Shown here: piece by piece, positions 24,977-35,070 of the stretch
Numbering within the stretch: position 1 is the stretch's first letter
How the letters are laid out: every line of letters starts with the position of its first letter
Assembly: GCF_013114595.1 (NCBI RefSeq)
Contig: NZ_VTXE01000026.1
Location: 1 to 64,000, forward strand
Length of the DNA: 64,000 nt
Direction: 5' to 3'
DNA from: Vibrio sp. 99-8-1
GTDB taxonomy: Bacteria > Pseudomonadota > Gammaproteobacteria > Enterobacterales > Vibrionaceae
The notes under the pieces: model-generated
Seen by the model: only the letters and a program-made list of their open reading frames with translations
What the model was told of the DNA's origin: nothing
Databases searched by the model: none
Made by a program: the position numbers and the translations under genes

Positions 24977-27472
24977 ATGGCAGCGGTTAAGGACAATAAG
25001 TTATTTCAGTTAATTCGATATGGGCCAGTTATTTTTTTTGGGGTCTTCGCCCTCGCGATTAATTTTATTGTAATTAAAGAAAATTCGGATAGAGCGGAAC
25101 ACAGTATTGATACATTGCGTTCTGAAGTCGTTCGTCGTCAAAAAGAAATTATCAAACAACATGTTGATCAAATAACTAATGAAATTGGTTATCATCAATC
25201 TCGAGCGGAAAATGTGCTTAAGACCCAAGCAAAAAATCGAGTAGAAGAAGCTTACCAAATCGCAATTAATCTACACCAAACTAATCTAGATAAATCCAAA
25301 CAGCAGATAAGCAAAATTATTTCTGAAGCCTTGCGGCCAATACGCTTTTTTGATGGCCGTGGTTATTTCTTTGTATTTAATATGGACGGAACCAATGTGA
25401 TGCATGGTTTACGTCCTCATGTGGAAGGAAAAAACCTTATTGACTCTGAAGATGTGCGAGGAACGAAAATTCTCAAAGAGCATATTAACTTAGTGAGTCA
25501 AAGTGGCGAGGCGTATTATCGATGGTGGTATCCAAAACCGAATTATCCGGAAACTATGGAGTTTGAAAAGATAGGTTTTGCTAAATTGTTTGAACCCTAT
25601 AATTGGCTAATTGGTACTGGAGAGTATTTAGCCGATGTTGAACATGATATTCAAAAGCAGGTGTTAGACTGGATAAATAATTATAGCTTCGACAATCGTG
25701 GTTACATATTTGTTGTTGATAATAACGGCGTTATTTTGTCGCATCGAGAACCTTCTTATGTCGGTATTAATTTAAAGGATTTTAAAGACCCCGCAGGTTT
25801 GCAGATGCGGGGAATGATATTGAACAGCGATGCTGATGGTGGTTTTGTTCGATATGATATTCCTACTGTGCCAGAGAGCGATAAAAAAGAAGAAAAGATA
25901 AGCTATATCCAAAAAGTGGAGAAATGGGGCTGGTATATAGGTACTGGTTTTTATCTTAAAGATTTTGAAGTCTACTTCTCGAAACAGCGTGGCTTATTAG
26001 AAGAAAAAAATAGAGCTGAACTAACAAAAATTACCATATTAAGTGTGCTACTTACAGGTATATTAATGGCCTTGTCCATGTTGCTTAGTAATAATTTGGC
26101 GAGACGTTTTGAGCGCTTTCAATCTAGAATTGATGATGATTTTTGTGAACTGGAAGTGACCCGAGATCGAATGCAACATATGGCGCTACACGATGCATTA
26201 ACTGGCTTACCGAATCGACTGCTACTGCTGGATAACATCAATCAAGGTATTGATATTAGTAGAAAAAATGGCAGTTATTTAGCGGTTATTTTTGTTGATT
26301 TAGATGATTTTAAGAAAGTAAATGATCTTTATGGACATTCATCGGGTGATAAATTGTTAGAAATTATTAGCCGTAAGTTTGAAACCTTGCTTGGTGACAA
26401 TGATACGGTTTCTCGTTTTGGTGGTGATGAGTTTATATTTTGTTTTCCTATGTTGGATGATATTTCTCAGGCGGAGAAACGAGTCAGTAAAATTAAGGAT
26501 GTATTTCGAGATCAGTTCGTTATTAATGGCAAAATATTATCCAGTAATTGTAGTGTCGGCATAAGTATGTACCCGAATGACAGTGACGATGCTGAGTCAT
26601 TGATTCGTAAAGCGGATATCGTGTTATATCGAGCAAAATCGATTCGCAAAGGCGACGTAATGTTTTACGACAACAAAATCAATCAACAAGTGCAGCTTGA
26701 TTTCTTGCTTGAAGAAGAGCTAAGGCGTGCGTTGAAAAAAGGTGAGTTGTCTGTTCTCTATCAACCTCAGATTAACGTTAAGAAGCAAAAATTGGTCTCT
26801 GTCGAGGCATTAGCCCGATGGAATAATGACCGTATGGGTTGTGTATCACCAAGTAAATTTATTGCTATCGCAGAAGATATGGGGCTGATTAATGAAATTG
26901 GCTTATTTGTATTTAGAACCGCGTGTGAAGATATTTTGAGCTATTCACCGAACTCCAGTCACGCGATTAAAGTTTCTATTAATATTTCCCCTAAACAGTT
27001 AATGAGAGAAACGTTCGCCGAAGAGTTGCTAACCATTACCAATGATGTCGGGATTGATGTAGAGAGAATTAACCTTGAGATCACTGAAAATGTATTAATT
27101 AATGATATGGACAAAGTGGCTCCGGTATTGAATATGCTGAGAAATCTTGGTTTTGGTATTTCATTGGATGATTTCGGAACGGGTTATTCGTCATTAAGTT
27201 ACTTAAATAGTTTACCCATTACTGAAATTAAAATAGATCGCTGTTTTGTGGATAAATTATTGGTTAGTGAGCAGAGTAATACCTTGGTGAAAGCCATTAT
27301 TGCTATTGGGGAGTCGTGCGGTATGCAAGTTGTCGCGGAAGGGGTGGAAACAAAAAAACAGTATCAGCAGTTGATGTCCTACGGCTGTAACCTTGTCCAA
27401 GGTTATTATTTTGACCGCCCGCTGCCTATAGATAAGTTAATGTCACGAACTGAAGGGCAGGAGAGTGCGTGA
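24977..27472 (+). CDS. Two-Cache GGDEF-EAL c-di-GMP enzyme (second of tandem pair)
   Basis: An 831-residue paralogue of the preceding gene with the same architecture: helix at about 12-32, two Cache_2 modules (GRGYFFVFNMDGTNVM ... GTGEYLADV, and RGYIFVVDNNGVILSH ... GTGFYLKDFEV), a second helix near 348-370, GGDEF at 482-486 (RFGGDEFIFC) and EAL at 610-612 (SVEALARW). The motif positions are identical in the two proteins, indicating duplication. Both catalytic motifs are intact. GAGGG precedes the ATG. The Cache regions differ more than the enzymatic halves, suggesting the copies sense different ligands. Confidence 0.93.
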   Translation: MAAVKDNKLFQLIRYGPVIFFGVFALAINFIVIKENSDRAEHSIDTLRSEVVRRQKEIIKQHVDQITNEIGYHQSRAENVLKTQAKNRVEEAYQIAINLHQTNLDKSKQQISKIISEALRPIRFFDGRGYFFVFNMDGTNVMHGLRPHVEGKNLIDSEDVRGTKILKEHINLVSQSGEAYYRWWYPKPNYPETMEFEKIGFAKLFEPYNWLIGTGEYLADVEHDIQKQVLDWINNYSFDNRGYIFVVDNNGVILSHREPSYVGINLKDFKDPAGLQMRGMILNSDADGGFVRYDIPTVPESDKKEEKISYIQKVEKWGWYIGTGFYLKDFEVYFSKQRGLLEEKNRAELTKITILSVLLTGILMALSMLLSNNLARRFERFQSRIDDDFCELEVTRDRMQHMALHDALTGLPNRLLLLDNINQGIDISRKNGSYLAVIFVDLDDFKKVNDLYGHSSGDKLLEIISRKFETLLGDNDTVSRFGGDEFIFCFPMLDDISQAEKRVSKIKDVFRDQFVINGKILSSNCSVGISMYPNDSDDAESLIRKADIVLYRAKSIRKGDVMFYDNKINQQVQLDFLLEEELRRALKKGELSVLYQPQINVKKQKLVSVEALARWNNDRMGCVSPSKFIAIAEDMGLINEIGLFVFRTACEDILSYSPNSSHAIKVSINISPKQLMRETFAEELLTITNDVGIDVERINLEITENVLINDMDKVAPVLNMLRNLGFGISLDDFGTGYSSLSYLNSLPITEIKIDRCFVDKLLVSEQSNTLVKAIIAIGESCGMQVVAEGVETKKQYQQLMSYGCNLVQGYYFDRPLPIDKLMSRTEGQESA

Positions 27473-27475
27473 TAT

Positions 27476-27512
27476 AGAACTGAACAGCGAGTTTATACGG
27501 CTGTCCAGTTCT
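27476..27512. terminator. Hairpin between convergent genes
   Basis: AGAACTG-A-ACAGC (27476-27488) pairs with GCTGT-C-CAGTTCT (27500-27512) around an 11-nt loop. It lies between the GGDEF-EAL gene and the convergent ygiQ. Confidence 0.6.
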
Positions 27513-27520
27513 GATGCTGC

Positions 27521-29752
27521 TTATCGAGTGCGTTGTCGATTACCCTTCTGATTGCCTTTCCCTTTGCCTCTTTCCGATGGGTTCTTAGCGGATTTACTGT
27601 TGGGCTTTTTATTTCCATCAGTACGAATATCAGGTTGCCCTTTGCTGTGTTTGGTGGCAAAACGGTTGGCACCATGCCTGCCGGACTTTCTGCGTTGGGC
27701 AGGCGTTTTACTCTCTTTATCTTCAGCAGGTATTAAGCAGCCCCGTTTATCGCCTATTAAATGCGCTTTGCCCATGTCTGTTAGGGCTTCTCGCAGTAAT
27801 GGCCAGTTCTTCGGATCATGGTAACGTAGCAGTGCTTTATGCAATCTTCTTTGTCTTTCCCCTTTAGCAACGGGAACATCTTCTCGTTTCTTGTACTTCA
27901 CTCTTTTTAAAGGATTGGTTTCTGAGTAATACATCGCGGTTGCATTACACATAGGCGACGGATAGAAGTTTTGTACTTGGTCACACTCAAAATTGTTGGC
28001 TTTTAACCACAAGGCAAGGTTAAGCATATCTTCATTTTCTGCTCCCGGATGAGCAGAAATAAAGTAGGGGATGAGATACTGCTTTTTCCCTGCTTCTGCA
28101 CTGTACTTCTGGAACATATCTTTGAAAGTGTCATAGCTGCCCATACCCGGTTTCATCATCTTATCCAGAGGTGATTTTTCCGTGTGTTCTGGGGCAATTT
28201 TCAGGTAACCCCCTACGTGGTGAGTAACTAACTCTTTAACGTATTCGGGTGACTGAATGGCGAGATCGTATCGGACGCCCGATGCAATCATTATTTTTTT
28301 GATGCCTTTTACTTTTCGTGCAGAACGATAAAGGTCGATTAACTGCTGGTGATCGGTATCCAGTTTGTTACATATTCTCGGGAATACACAAGATGGGTGT
28401 CGGCAGTTTTTTTCTGCTTTAGGATCAGAGCAACCGAGGCGATACATATTCGCCGTTGGGCCGCCAAGATCGGAAATTGTGCCTGTAAAACCGGGTACTT
28501 TGTCGCGAATTTCTTCTAATTCGGTCAAAATAGACTCTTTTGAACGGTTCTGGATTATACGCCCTTCATGTTCAGTGATAGAACAAAATGAACAGCCACC
28601 AAAACATCCACGCATGATATTGACTGACGTTTTGATCATGTCGTAAGCAGGGATTTTAGCTTTGCCATACATAGGGTGAGGCACGCGAGCAAAAGGCAAA
28701 CCAAACACGTAATCCATCTCTTCGGTTGTCAATGGAATAGGCGGTTGGTTAACCCACAACTCTCGATTACCGTGTTTTTGGATTAATGCCCGACCAGAGT
28801 ATGGGTTAGTCTCTAGATGCATTACGCGGCTGGCATGTGCGTACAATATCCGGTCATTGTTGAGTTTTTCATAAGGTGGCAGACGGACTGCTGTGGTTTT
28901 TGCATCGTGTCGTGACGGGCGAACAGTAATTGCAGTCGCTTGTTGCTCTTTTTCTTCTACCTTGTCATCGCAGTTGCTCTCAACCTGATATGGGTTAATC
29001 GGTACAAATGCTTTACCCGGTTTTTCGATTCTTGATGAATCAATGATCTTAAACTGCTCTGGCGCTTGCGCAAGGTTAACCGCAGTGCCTCGAATATCCG
29101 TTAATGCTGAGATTGGCTCGCCTGCTGCAAGACGGTGCGCGACATCGATAAGTGCGCGTTCAGCGTTTCCAAATAGTAAAATATCGGCTTTTGCATCAAA
29201 CAGGACAGAACGACGTACTTTGTCAGACCAATAATCATAATGAGCAATTCGTCGTAAACTTGCTTCGATACCACCAAGAACGATAGGAGCTTCTTTAAAT
29301 GCTTCGCGACAACGTTGTGAATAGACGAGCACGGCTCTGTCTGGGCGTTTGCCCCCTTCGTTGTTTGGTGTGTAAGCGTCATCATGTCTCAGTTTTCTAT
29401 CTGCTGTATAGCGATTGATCATCGAGTCCATGTTGCCAGCGGTGATGCCAAAAAACAGATTGGGTTTACCTAGCTTAGTAAATGCCTCTTTGTTGCTCCA
29501 ATCAGGTTGGGCAATGATTCCTACCCGAAAACCTTGAGCTTCCAATAGTCGGCCAATAATCGCCATACCAAAGCTTGGATGATCAACATAGGCATCCCCT
29601 GTCACAATTATAATGTCACAGCTATCCCAACCGAGTTGTTTCATTTCTTTCCTACTGGTAGGAAGAAATGGTGCTGTGCCGAAGCACTCAGCCCAAAATG
29701 GCTTGTAATCGAATATGGGAGTAACTTCTTTGTGCAGTATTGCCTTGTGCAT
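27521..29752 (-). CDS. ygiQ: YgiQ-family radical SAM protein
   Basis: A conserved radical SAM protein of 743 residues; the reaction is not established. The N-terminal part (about 1-190) has a B12-binding-like fold pattern ([20 protein letters not shown]). The radical SAM cluster cysteines are Cys383, Cys387 and Cys390 in [12 protein letters not shown]. The C-terminal region contains [14 protein letters not shown], and the tail after about residue 690 is a basic, low-complexity stretch rich in Lys, Arg, Ser and Gly that may bind nucleic acid. The length is normal for the family. It is monocistronic and divergent from a membrane protein gene. Confidence 0.93.
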   Translation of the reverse strand: MHKAILHKEVTPIFDYKPFWAECFGTAPFLPTSRKEMKQLGWDSCDIIIVTGDAYVDHPSFGMAIIGRLLEAQGFRVGIIAQPDWSNKEAFTKLGKPNLFFGITAGNMDSMINRYTADRKLRHDDAYTPNNEGGKRPDRAVLVYSQRCREAFKEAPIVLGGIEASLRRIAHYDYWSDKVRRSVLFDAKADILLFGNAERALIDVAHRLAAGEPISALTDIRGTAVNLAQAPEQFKIIDSSRIEKPGKAFVPINPYQVESNCDDKVEEKEQQATAITVRPSRHDAKTTAVRLPPYEKLNNDRILYAHASRVMHLETNPYSGRALIQKHGNRELWVNQPPIPLTTEEMDYVFGLPFARVPHPMYGKAKIPAYDMIKTSVNIMRGCFGGCSFCSITEHEGRIIQNRSKESILTELEEIRDKVPGFTGTISDLGGPTANMYRLGCSDPKAEKNCRHPSCVFPRICNKLDTDHQQLIDLYRSARKVKGIKKIMIASGVRYDLAIQSPEYVKELVTHHVGGYLKIAPEHTEKSPLDKMMKPGMGSYDTFKDMFQKYSAEAGKKQYLIPYFISAHPGAENEDMLNLALWLKANNFECDQVQNFYPSPMCNATAMYYSETNPLKRVKYKKREDVPVAKGERQRRLHKALLRYHDPKNWPLLREALTDMGKAHLIGDKRGCLIPAEDKESKTPAQRRKSGRHGANRFATKHSKGQPDIRTDGNKKPNSKSAKNPSERGKGKGNQKGNRQRTR

Positions 29753-29918
29753 TTTTTGACCTCAAATCTAGCAGGCGGGCATCATACCAAATCTTGCTTG
29801 GTCGTCTAGCATTTTCCTGCGGTTGCTAGGGTCTAAATTTGCTCTCCGCCTGTAATCGACCACATAGAAGTGGAGATATGCTATCATCGCCGCTGATTTT
29901 TTTTAGTTAGCTAATTCT

Positions 29919-30602
29919 ATGACCTATTCAGCACTTATTCTTCTTGCACCAATGTTATTGGGCGCTCAAATAATTATTACCTTAGTTCTTCAGAAAGGGG
30001 AAATTTGTCCTGGTCAAAGGGGTAGGGTTCATAAGCTACTACCGGCATTAGGTGTTCTTTGGCTGGCAATTACGTCAGTGGAGCTGCTGGCATTTTTGGT
30101 GGCAGGTGCAATATTCTACTTTTACTCAAAGGTAAAAGTGGGTAAAACCAAAGACAAAGGTCCTCTTTGGATGCTCTATTTTGCCAACGGACTAGCTATT
30201 GCCTTTGTCGTGAGTCAGCTCTCTCAATTTGATTCTATTGCTGCCTATTGCGGCTGGATTCTCTATGTCTTTTTATTGGGGGCAGTCTTTGCTAACCTGA
30301 CGTTAACAATCGCTAGAAGTCGATTAGACGCATTTCACCGTTTATTGCCTTTTGTTGGTCTAACGAGTGGTATCGCATTCGCTGCCACACTGTTTGTTCA
30401 ACTGCTCTCTATTCAAGAAAGTACATTAACCACGTTGCTCTGGCCTCTATCTATCGGCTTACTGCTGCTTATCTCTGGTCTGTTGATCTGGAGTGTTCAT
30501 CTATTTGCCAGCACTATCGCGGTTACCAAAGCACGGTTAGTTGTTGCTCTGGTTATGCTCTACGCGGCATGTCTAAGTTTTTATCCAATCATGCAACTCT
30601 AA
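29919..30602 (+). CDS. Hypothetical inner membrane protein
   Basis: A 227-residue protein with about seven hydrophobic helices (roughly 5-22, 42-70, 85-100, 108-132, 145-165, 173-195, 205-225) and very short loops. The N-terminal region has an ICPGQRGRVHK loop. I do not recognise a family; proteins of this kind are common in Vibrio genomes as conserved unknowns. There is no clear ribosome binding site at the ATG. The gene is divergent from ygiQ and is followed after 93 bp by the small DUF4250 gene. Confidence 0.65.
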   Translation: MTYSALILLAPMLLGAQIIITLVLQKGEICPGQRGRVHKLLPALGVLWLAITSVELLAFLVAGAIFYFYSKVKVGKTKDKGPLWMLYFANGLAIAFVVSQLSQFDSIAAYCGWILYVFLLGAVFANLTLTIARSRLDAFHRLLPFVGLTSGIAFAATLFVQLLSIQESTLTTLLWPLSIGLLLLISGLLIWSVHLFASTIAVTKARLVVALVMLYAACLSFYPIMQL

Positions 30603-30695
30603 ATTTGGCATCTGAGTTTACTCGGGGAAATCTGGTTTCCAAACTAAGCAGTTAGGTCTACGCTTAATAAAGGATGCGCAGCAAGAGAAAACTCA

Positions 30696-30890
30696 ATGGA
30701 CTTAAGTAATATTAAACGTTTTGACAGTAGTATTTTGTTAGGTATTGTTAATGAGAAACTGCGTTTAGAGTGTGACAGTTTTGATGAGTTGATTCGTCGA
30801 TATGAGATGGATGTAGATAGCTTAGTGGATAAACTTGATACGCTGGGTTATCAGTATGACCCGTTAACTAATCAATTTAAGTCACTTTAG
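30696..30890 (+). CDS. DUF4250 small protein
   Basis: A 64-residue acidic cytoplasmic protein matching DUF4250: ILLGIVNEKLRLECDSFDELIRRY, then VDSLVDKLDTLGYQYDPLTNQF. The second half has a helix-turn-helix look, but no function is known for the family. Its full length is normal. AGCAAGAGA lies before the ATG. A terminator follows at 30946. Confidence 0.8.
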   Translation: MDLSNIKRFDSSILLGIVNEKLRLECDSFDELIRRYEMDVDSLVDKLDTLGYQYDPLTNQFKSL

Positions 30891-30945
30891 TACGGAGAGA
30901 TTTTGGCAAAGTAACGGTGCCAGAACAGAAAAACGCTACAAAAGT

Positions 30946-30972
30946 AAAATGGGCTAAACGCCCATTTTAGAA
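30946..30972. terminator. Bidirectional terminator
   Basis: AAAATGGGC-TAAAC-GCCCATTTT sits between the DUF4250 gene and the convergent META-domain lipoprotein gene. Confidence 0.85.
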
Positions 30973-31017
30973 TAACCAGAATGATTGTTTTATCCGGTTA
31001 ATGTCAGCCATTTACGC

Positions 31018-31452
31018 TTACTGTTTCCAGTCGGCCAGTTCAAACACCAGAGTGTTGCTCTTGCCTTTTAGTATTAGCTGTTTGTCAGTTAAAGCAATGT
31101 CACTCCAGTCCGATATAGACTCCGCGAATAGGCGTTCGGTATTCATCGCATTTCCAACGCACATTTTCATGGTCATTCCCATTTTCTCGATACGAAATTG
31201 GTTGTCTTTTAGTTCGCTTTGACCAAAGAAGTTATTGCAGCCAGCATTACCATTTGCCATCAAACCTTCACCGATCTCTAAATTCGGTGCATGCATATTA
31301 TTTGCGGCTACAAATGGTTCATCATTTACTTTCACTAACGTCCAATTGTGATGCTGAAGATCTTCTGCTGTGATACTACTCTGTTCTGTACTACTTTTAG
31401 AACATGCCGCGAGCAGAAGAGGTAAGGTGAGGATTGCTAAAATCTTTTTCAT
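31018..31452 (-). CDS. META-domain (HslJ-like) lipoprotein
   Basis: 144 residues with a lipoprotein signal: a basic start, a hydrophobic stretch and the lipobox LLAAC, with Cys17 as the lipidated residue. A META domain follows (HHNWTLVKVNDEPF, GNAGCNNFFGQ, MTMKMCVGNAMNTERLFAE). The paired cysteines in GCNNFFG and KMCVG are typical of HslJ-type domains. HslJ relatives are linked to heat and novobiocin tolerance in E. coli; the role here is inferred. It is a single gene, probably anchored in the outer membrane since Ser follows the cysteine. Confidence 0.88.
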   Translation of the reverse strand: MKKILAILTLPLLLAACSKSSTEQSSITAEDLQHHNWTLVKVNDEPFVAANNMHAPNLEIGEGLMANGNAGCNNFFGQSELKDNQFRIEKMGMTMKMCVGNAMNTERLFAESISDWSDIALTDKQLILKGKSNTLVFELADWKQ

Positions 31453-31535
31453 AACTATTCCAATCTGTAAGAAATATAGAGAGTACTTATTTAGTCTAAC
31501 CCTATGTCAGCAAAAAGTAAGGCTTAGGTTACTAT

Positions 31536-31583
31536 TTGTTTACAAATAGTGAGCAATTGTTGTTTACAAATAGTAAGCAATTG
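31536..31583. repeat. Two tandem 24-bp repeats upstream of the DUF1289 gene
   Basis: Two head-to-tail 24-bp units (31536-31559 and 31560-31583) differ at one base. Each begins TTGTTTACAAATAGT and ends AGCAATTG. The first also forms a palindrome, CTATTTGT-TT-ACAAATAG. The position 66 bp before the DUF1289 start suggests operators. The 13-base core TTGTTTACAAATA recurs at 62835-62847, upstream of nhaA. Confidence 0.6.
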
Positions 31584-31649
31584 CACTCAAACAACCTAAA
31601 AATTACTTTGATATATAATTAAACAAGATAACCAGCAAATTGAGCTTGT

Positions 31650-31913
31650 ATGGAACAATTAGAATTTTTTACTGTTGTTAGCCCTTGCATCGGAGTCTGT
31701 ACTACCGATGAGAAAGGGTATTGCAAAGGGTGCATGAGAAAGAGAGAGGAGCGGTTTAATTGGCTCTCTTATACGCCTGCCCAGCAACTGCATGTTATTA
31801 AGCTGTGCCGTCAACGGTATTTGCGTAAAAACAAAAAGATTAAAAAACAGGTTGTGATGGATTCCGAATTGGAGAATATTCAGCAAGGATTGTTTGATCT
31901 TGATAATGAATAA
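31650..31913 (+). CDS. DUF1289 small protein
   Basis: An 87-residue protein with the DUF1289 cysteine pattern: SPCIGVCTTDEKGYCKGCMR, four cysteines that probably hold a metal or iron-sulfur centre, followed by the WLSYTPAQQ segment. The family is often called Fe-S protein-like, without known activity. The tail after residue 60 is basic and then acidic. The ATG has no evident ribosome binding site (TTGAGCTTGT). It is preceded by two tandem repeats and followed by a terminator and three further tandem repeats. Confidence 0.82.
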   Translation: MEQLEFFTVVSPCIGVCTTDEKGYCKGCMRKREERFNWLSYTPAQQLHVIKLCRQRYLRKNKKIKKQVVMDSELENIQQGLFDLDNE

Positions 31914-31950
31914 AAAGGACTAAGCGACAGTAGCCGTTTAGTCCTTTGTT
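31912..31950. terminator. Terminator of the DUF1289 gene
   Basis: AAAGGACTAA pairs with TTTAGTCCTTT across a 13-nt loop that directly follows the stop codon. A and T tracts flank both sides, so it may serve the convergent aguA as well. Confidence 0.75.
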
Positions 31951-31999
31951 GTTTACGTAATATTGCTGCTTACGTAATTTTGCTGTTTACGTAATATTG
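31949..31999. repeat. Three tandem 17-bp repeats
   Basis: Three adjacent 17-bp units at 31949, 31966 and 31983; the first reads TTGTTTACGTAATATTG. The second and third differ from it at three or fewer bases. Each is centred on the palindrome TTACGTAA. They lie between the convergent DUF1289 and aguA stop codons, so a promoter role is unlikely. Confidence 0.65.
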
Positions 32000-32009
32000 T
32001 TAAAGCGTA

Positions 32010-33101
32010 TTAAACCGCAGGAACCTGCTGAGTAATACAGTGAATGTTACCACCGCCTAACAGTATCTCTCGTGCATTAACACCGGTTACTTTGTAGCCA
32101 GGATACAGTTCATTGAGTAGTGCTTCTACGTCTGCATCCAGTTTTTCGTCGAGTAATGGGTAAACAATATGGTCATTAGTGATCAAATAGTTAGCATAAG
32201 AACCCGCTAGGCGTTCGCCTGGTGTTCTTTCCATTCCTTCAGAAACGTCAACGCCACTTGCTTCGTCGTCAGAGATAAACAGTGGTCCCGGCATTGGTAG
32301 TTTGTGTACTTTAATTTGTCGACCTTTTGCATCGGTTTGACTCAACAAGCTATCTAATGCCGCTCTAGAGATGGCGTACTGAGGGTCGTTCTCATCTTCA
32401 CACCAAGTCAGGACGACTTCACCCGGACGAACAATATGGATCAAGTTATCAACGTGTCCATTGGTTTCATCATTGAACAGTCCGTTTGGTATCCAGACGA
32501 CCTTATCTACAGACAGATAATCACAAAGAACTTGCTCGATTTCTGCTTTGCTTAAATCTGGGTTACGGCTTGGGTGTAACAGGCACTCTTCAGTTGTGTA
32601 TAAAGTGCCTTCGCCATCAACGTGAATTGAACCACCTTCTAATACGATAGGAGCGCGGTAGCTGTTATCTTCATGTATTTCACATATTTTTTGTGCTACA
32701 GCATCATCTTTATCCCATGGGAAGTACAAGCCATCAATTAGGCCTCCCCAAGCGTTAAAGTGCCAATCTACACCTCGGCGTTCACCTTTATCATTAATAA
32801 CGTATGAAGGGCCGATATCACGCATCCATGAATCATCTGTGCTCATCTCTACCAATTTAATGTGTTCAGGGAGTAACGTCCGCGCATTCTCAAACTGCTG
32901 AGCGCTCACTGCCATAATCACTGGTGTTGTCATGGCTATCGCTTTTGCAACTTCAACAAATGTTGTTTGAGCTGGCTTACCGCCATAACGCCAGTTGTCT
33001 GTTCTTTCTGGCCAAGCCATCCAAATCGCTGCTTGGGGCTCATGTTCACCCGGCATTCTAAATCCGTCTTGTCTTGGTGTTGAATTAATTCTTTTGCTCA
33101 T
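32010..33101 (-). CDS. aguA: Agmatine deiminase
   Basis: Hydrolyses agmatine to N-carbamoylputrescine and ammonia in the cytoplasm. The 363 residues show the family's [19 protein letters not shown] start, the substrate-binding [43 protein letters not shown] with the catalytic His and Asp, and the nucleophile Cys355 in [11 protein letters not shown]. It lies 16 bases behind the antiporter gene in the same operon, and the product is the substrate of the putrescine carbamoyltransferase encoded 3 kb away. Confidence 0.96.
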   Translation of the reverse strand: MSKRINSTPRQDGFRMPGEHEPQAAIWMAWPERTDNWRYGGKPAQTTFVEVAKAIAMTTPVIMAVSAQQFENARTLLPEHIKLVEMSTDDSWMRDIGPSYVINDKGERRGVDWHFNAWGGLIDGLYFPWDKDDAVAQKICEIHEDNSYRAPIVLEGGSIHVDGEGTLYTTEECLLHPSRNPDLSKAEIEQVLCDYLSVDKVVWIPNGLFNDETNGHVDNLIHIVRPGEVVLTWCEDENDPQYAISRAALDSLLSQTDAKGRQIKVHKLPMPGPLFISDDEASGVDVSEGMERTPGERLAGSYANYLITNDHIVYPLLDEKLDADVEALLNELYPGYKVTGVNAREILLGGGNIHCITQQVPAV

Positions 33102-33117
33102 TTTCAGGCCTCCTACA

Positions 33118-34539
33118 TTAATGGCTATGAGTTAAATTGTCAGATTCTTCAGGTGCAGCGTTGTTCTTTTTATTGACTGCCAGTTTTAATAAATACTCGC
33201 CAATTAAGATGGTGGCGATAACACCGATTAGTACGGGTGCACTGTATACCCAGTCAACACTCATAGTGATTAAGTCAGGGAAGATAAATAATACTACAGC
33301 TTGAGCAATGACAATAAAGCAAATAATACTAAGTGCCCATTGAACACCCATTCCACCTGGTACTCGGAAAGGTCTTTCTGTATCCGCATCTGCAATGCGA
33401 AGTTTTAGATATGACGGGAACATAAATAGGTATGGCAGTAAGAATACGCAGCTTGAGAATGCGAATACTGACCAGAATAGCTCATCACTGTCTTGAGCAA
33501 ACAGGGCATACGCTAAGATTACGATAGTAGAAATAATACCTGTGATATTGTTGGCACCTACAGGAGTGTCGTGTTTCTCAGACATTTTGCCTACGATTTC
33601 AGGAAGTTCACCTTCGCTGGCCGCTTCAGCTGCTGCACGGCTTGCACCCATAGTCCAAGTCACCATGTTACCGATGAAAGTGAGCAGAGCCATAACACCG
33701 ATCGCATTCACCATGAATTGACCAAATGCGCTGTCACCAAATAGCTTGTGCAGTGTATCGATAATACCGGCAACGAGACCGATATCTTCTACTGGAAGTG
33801 CTAATAGGATACCAACAGTACCAAATACGTATAGGAACGCAGTTATACCAGCCGCCAAGAAGATAGACTTAGGCATGTCACGCACATCTTTCATCTCTTT
33901 GGTCATGGTTGCAACCAACTCAAAACCCATTAAGTTAAAGACCAATGCTGGAAGGAAAGCAGCACCTGTATCCAGGCTTGGCATCATTGCTTGAATAGTG
34001 AATTCGTTTGCAACACCGTTTTTGGCTGCGTAGATAAAGCCACCAAAACCCAATACAGAGATAACAGTGATTTTAAGAATGGCACCAATATTGGTGACCC
34101 AAACGCCAACATCGACAGAAACGTTACATATCCAGATTGTTAACCAAGTGAGTACAACGCAGATAGCAATTTGTGCCATAAGAGAAAGATCAGGGAAGAA
34201 AAGTTCTGCAAACATACCTGCAAACATTATGTATACCGCTGGCATCCATAAGCCGACGTTAATCCAATAGAACCAAGTTGTTCTTACTGCCCATTTGTAG
34301 CCAAATGCTTTTTTTACCCAGTCATAGATACCACCATCTCCCGGATAAGTCGTTCCTAGTTCAGAAGTGATTAAACCGTAAGGGATAACAAATATAACCA
34401 GTGTGACTAACCACCAGCCGATAGAGCTAACCCCAATTGAGGCTGATGCTGTTAATGTATCAACAACAATAACAGCACATAAGCTAAATAGGGCTAGACT
34501 ACCTACACCCATTTTTCCGCTTGAACTTTGCGTTTCCAT
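33118..34539 (-). CDS. aguD: APC-family agmatine/putrescine antiporter
   Basis: An inner-membrane amino acid/polyamine exchanger of 473 residues with about 12 helices. The sequence follows AguD-type antiporters: [20 protein letters not shown], then [20 protein letters not shown] and [20 protein letters not shown]. It would take up agmatine in exchange for putrescine made by the pathway. It is the first gene of the operon with aguA. GGAGAATAAT precedes the ATG. The 530-bp upstream region is shared with the divergent TetR regulator gene. Substrate is inferred from context and resemblance. Confidence 0.88.
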   Translation of the reverse strand: METQSSSGKMGVGSLALFSLCAVIVVDTLTASASIGVSSIGWWLVTLVIFVIPYGLITSELGTTYPGDGGIYDWVKKAFGYKWAVRTTWFYWINVGLWMPAVYIMFAGMFAELFFPDLSLMAQIAICVVLTWLTIWICNVSVDVGVWVTNIGAILKITVISVLGFGGFIYAAKNGVANEFTIQAMMPSLDTGAAFLPALVFNLMGFELVATMTKEMKDVRDMPKSIFLAAGITAFLYVFGTVGILLALPVEDIGLVAGIIDTLHKLFGDSAFGQFMVNAIGVMALLTFIGNMVTWTMGASRAAAEAASEGELPEIVGKMSEKHDTPVGANNITGIISTIVILAYALFAQDSDELFWSVFAFSSCVFLLPYLFMFPSYLKLRIADADTERPFRVPGGMGVQWALSIICFIVIAQAVVLFIFPDLITMSVDWVYSAPVLIGVIATILIGEYLLKLAVNKKNNAAPEESDNLTHSH

Positions 34540-35070
34540 ATTATTCTCCGTGTTTATTCACACGAGTAAATTATTTACTTAGTGAAATTTAAATTACAAT
34601 TCGACCTTATAAATATTAATTACTTTGAATCTGTTCTTATGTTATTAGAATCACTTATCGGTGTTCATATATTAATTGTAGGGAAAGACGTGACGCCACC
34701 CATAAATAAGCTTGGTTGAATTGTCTCAGTTGAGAAAATTGATTCTGATCAAGTTTTCTTTAAAGTGGCTAGACAACACTTCCAAGATTGGAAAGATCTT
34801 TCTATAACAATAAATATGCAATATATTTGGATACCCAGTAAATTGAGAGTTGGCGAATTTATGCAGTTTAGAGTTCTGCATTTTTTGGGCATTTAAAGAG
34901 ATACTTAATGGCTATAGTTGGTAGATAGCAGTAGGATACGGGGTATTGAGATTAGCTTTATCACTGGGTAAGTAGTAACAGAAATGCAGGATTGGTCGCT
35001 GTTTAAGCTGAAACGTAACAAATTTGTATGAACTGGTAAGCTAAAATACTGATAAGAATAAGGTAGAAAA
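34540..35070. promoter_or_regulatory. Divergent control region aguD/tetR
   Basis: 531 bp without a credible gene. It is AT-rich and must hold the promoters of the agmatine operon and the TetR gene. A palindrome TCTCAGTTGAGA lies at 34724-34735, and GGAAAGATCTTTC with dyad symmetry near 34790. These are possible TetR operators. A 69-codon minus frame at 34905 is non-coding in character. Confidence 0.45.

Noticed and set aside
31949-31999. CRISPR array
   Set aside because: The three units are directly adjacent, only 17 bp long and have no spacers; no cas gene is present.
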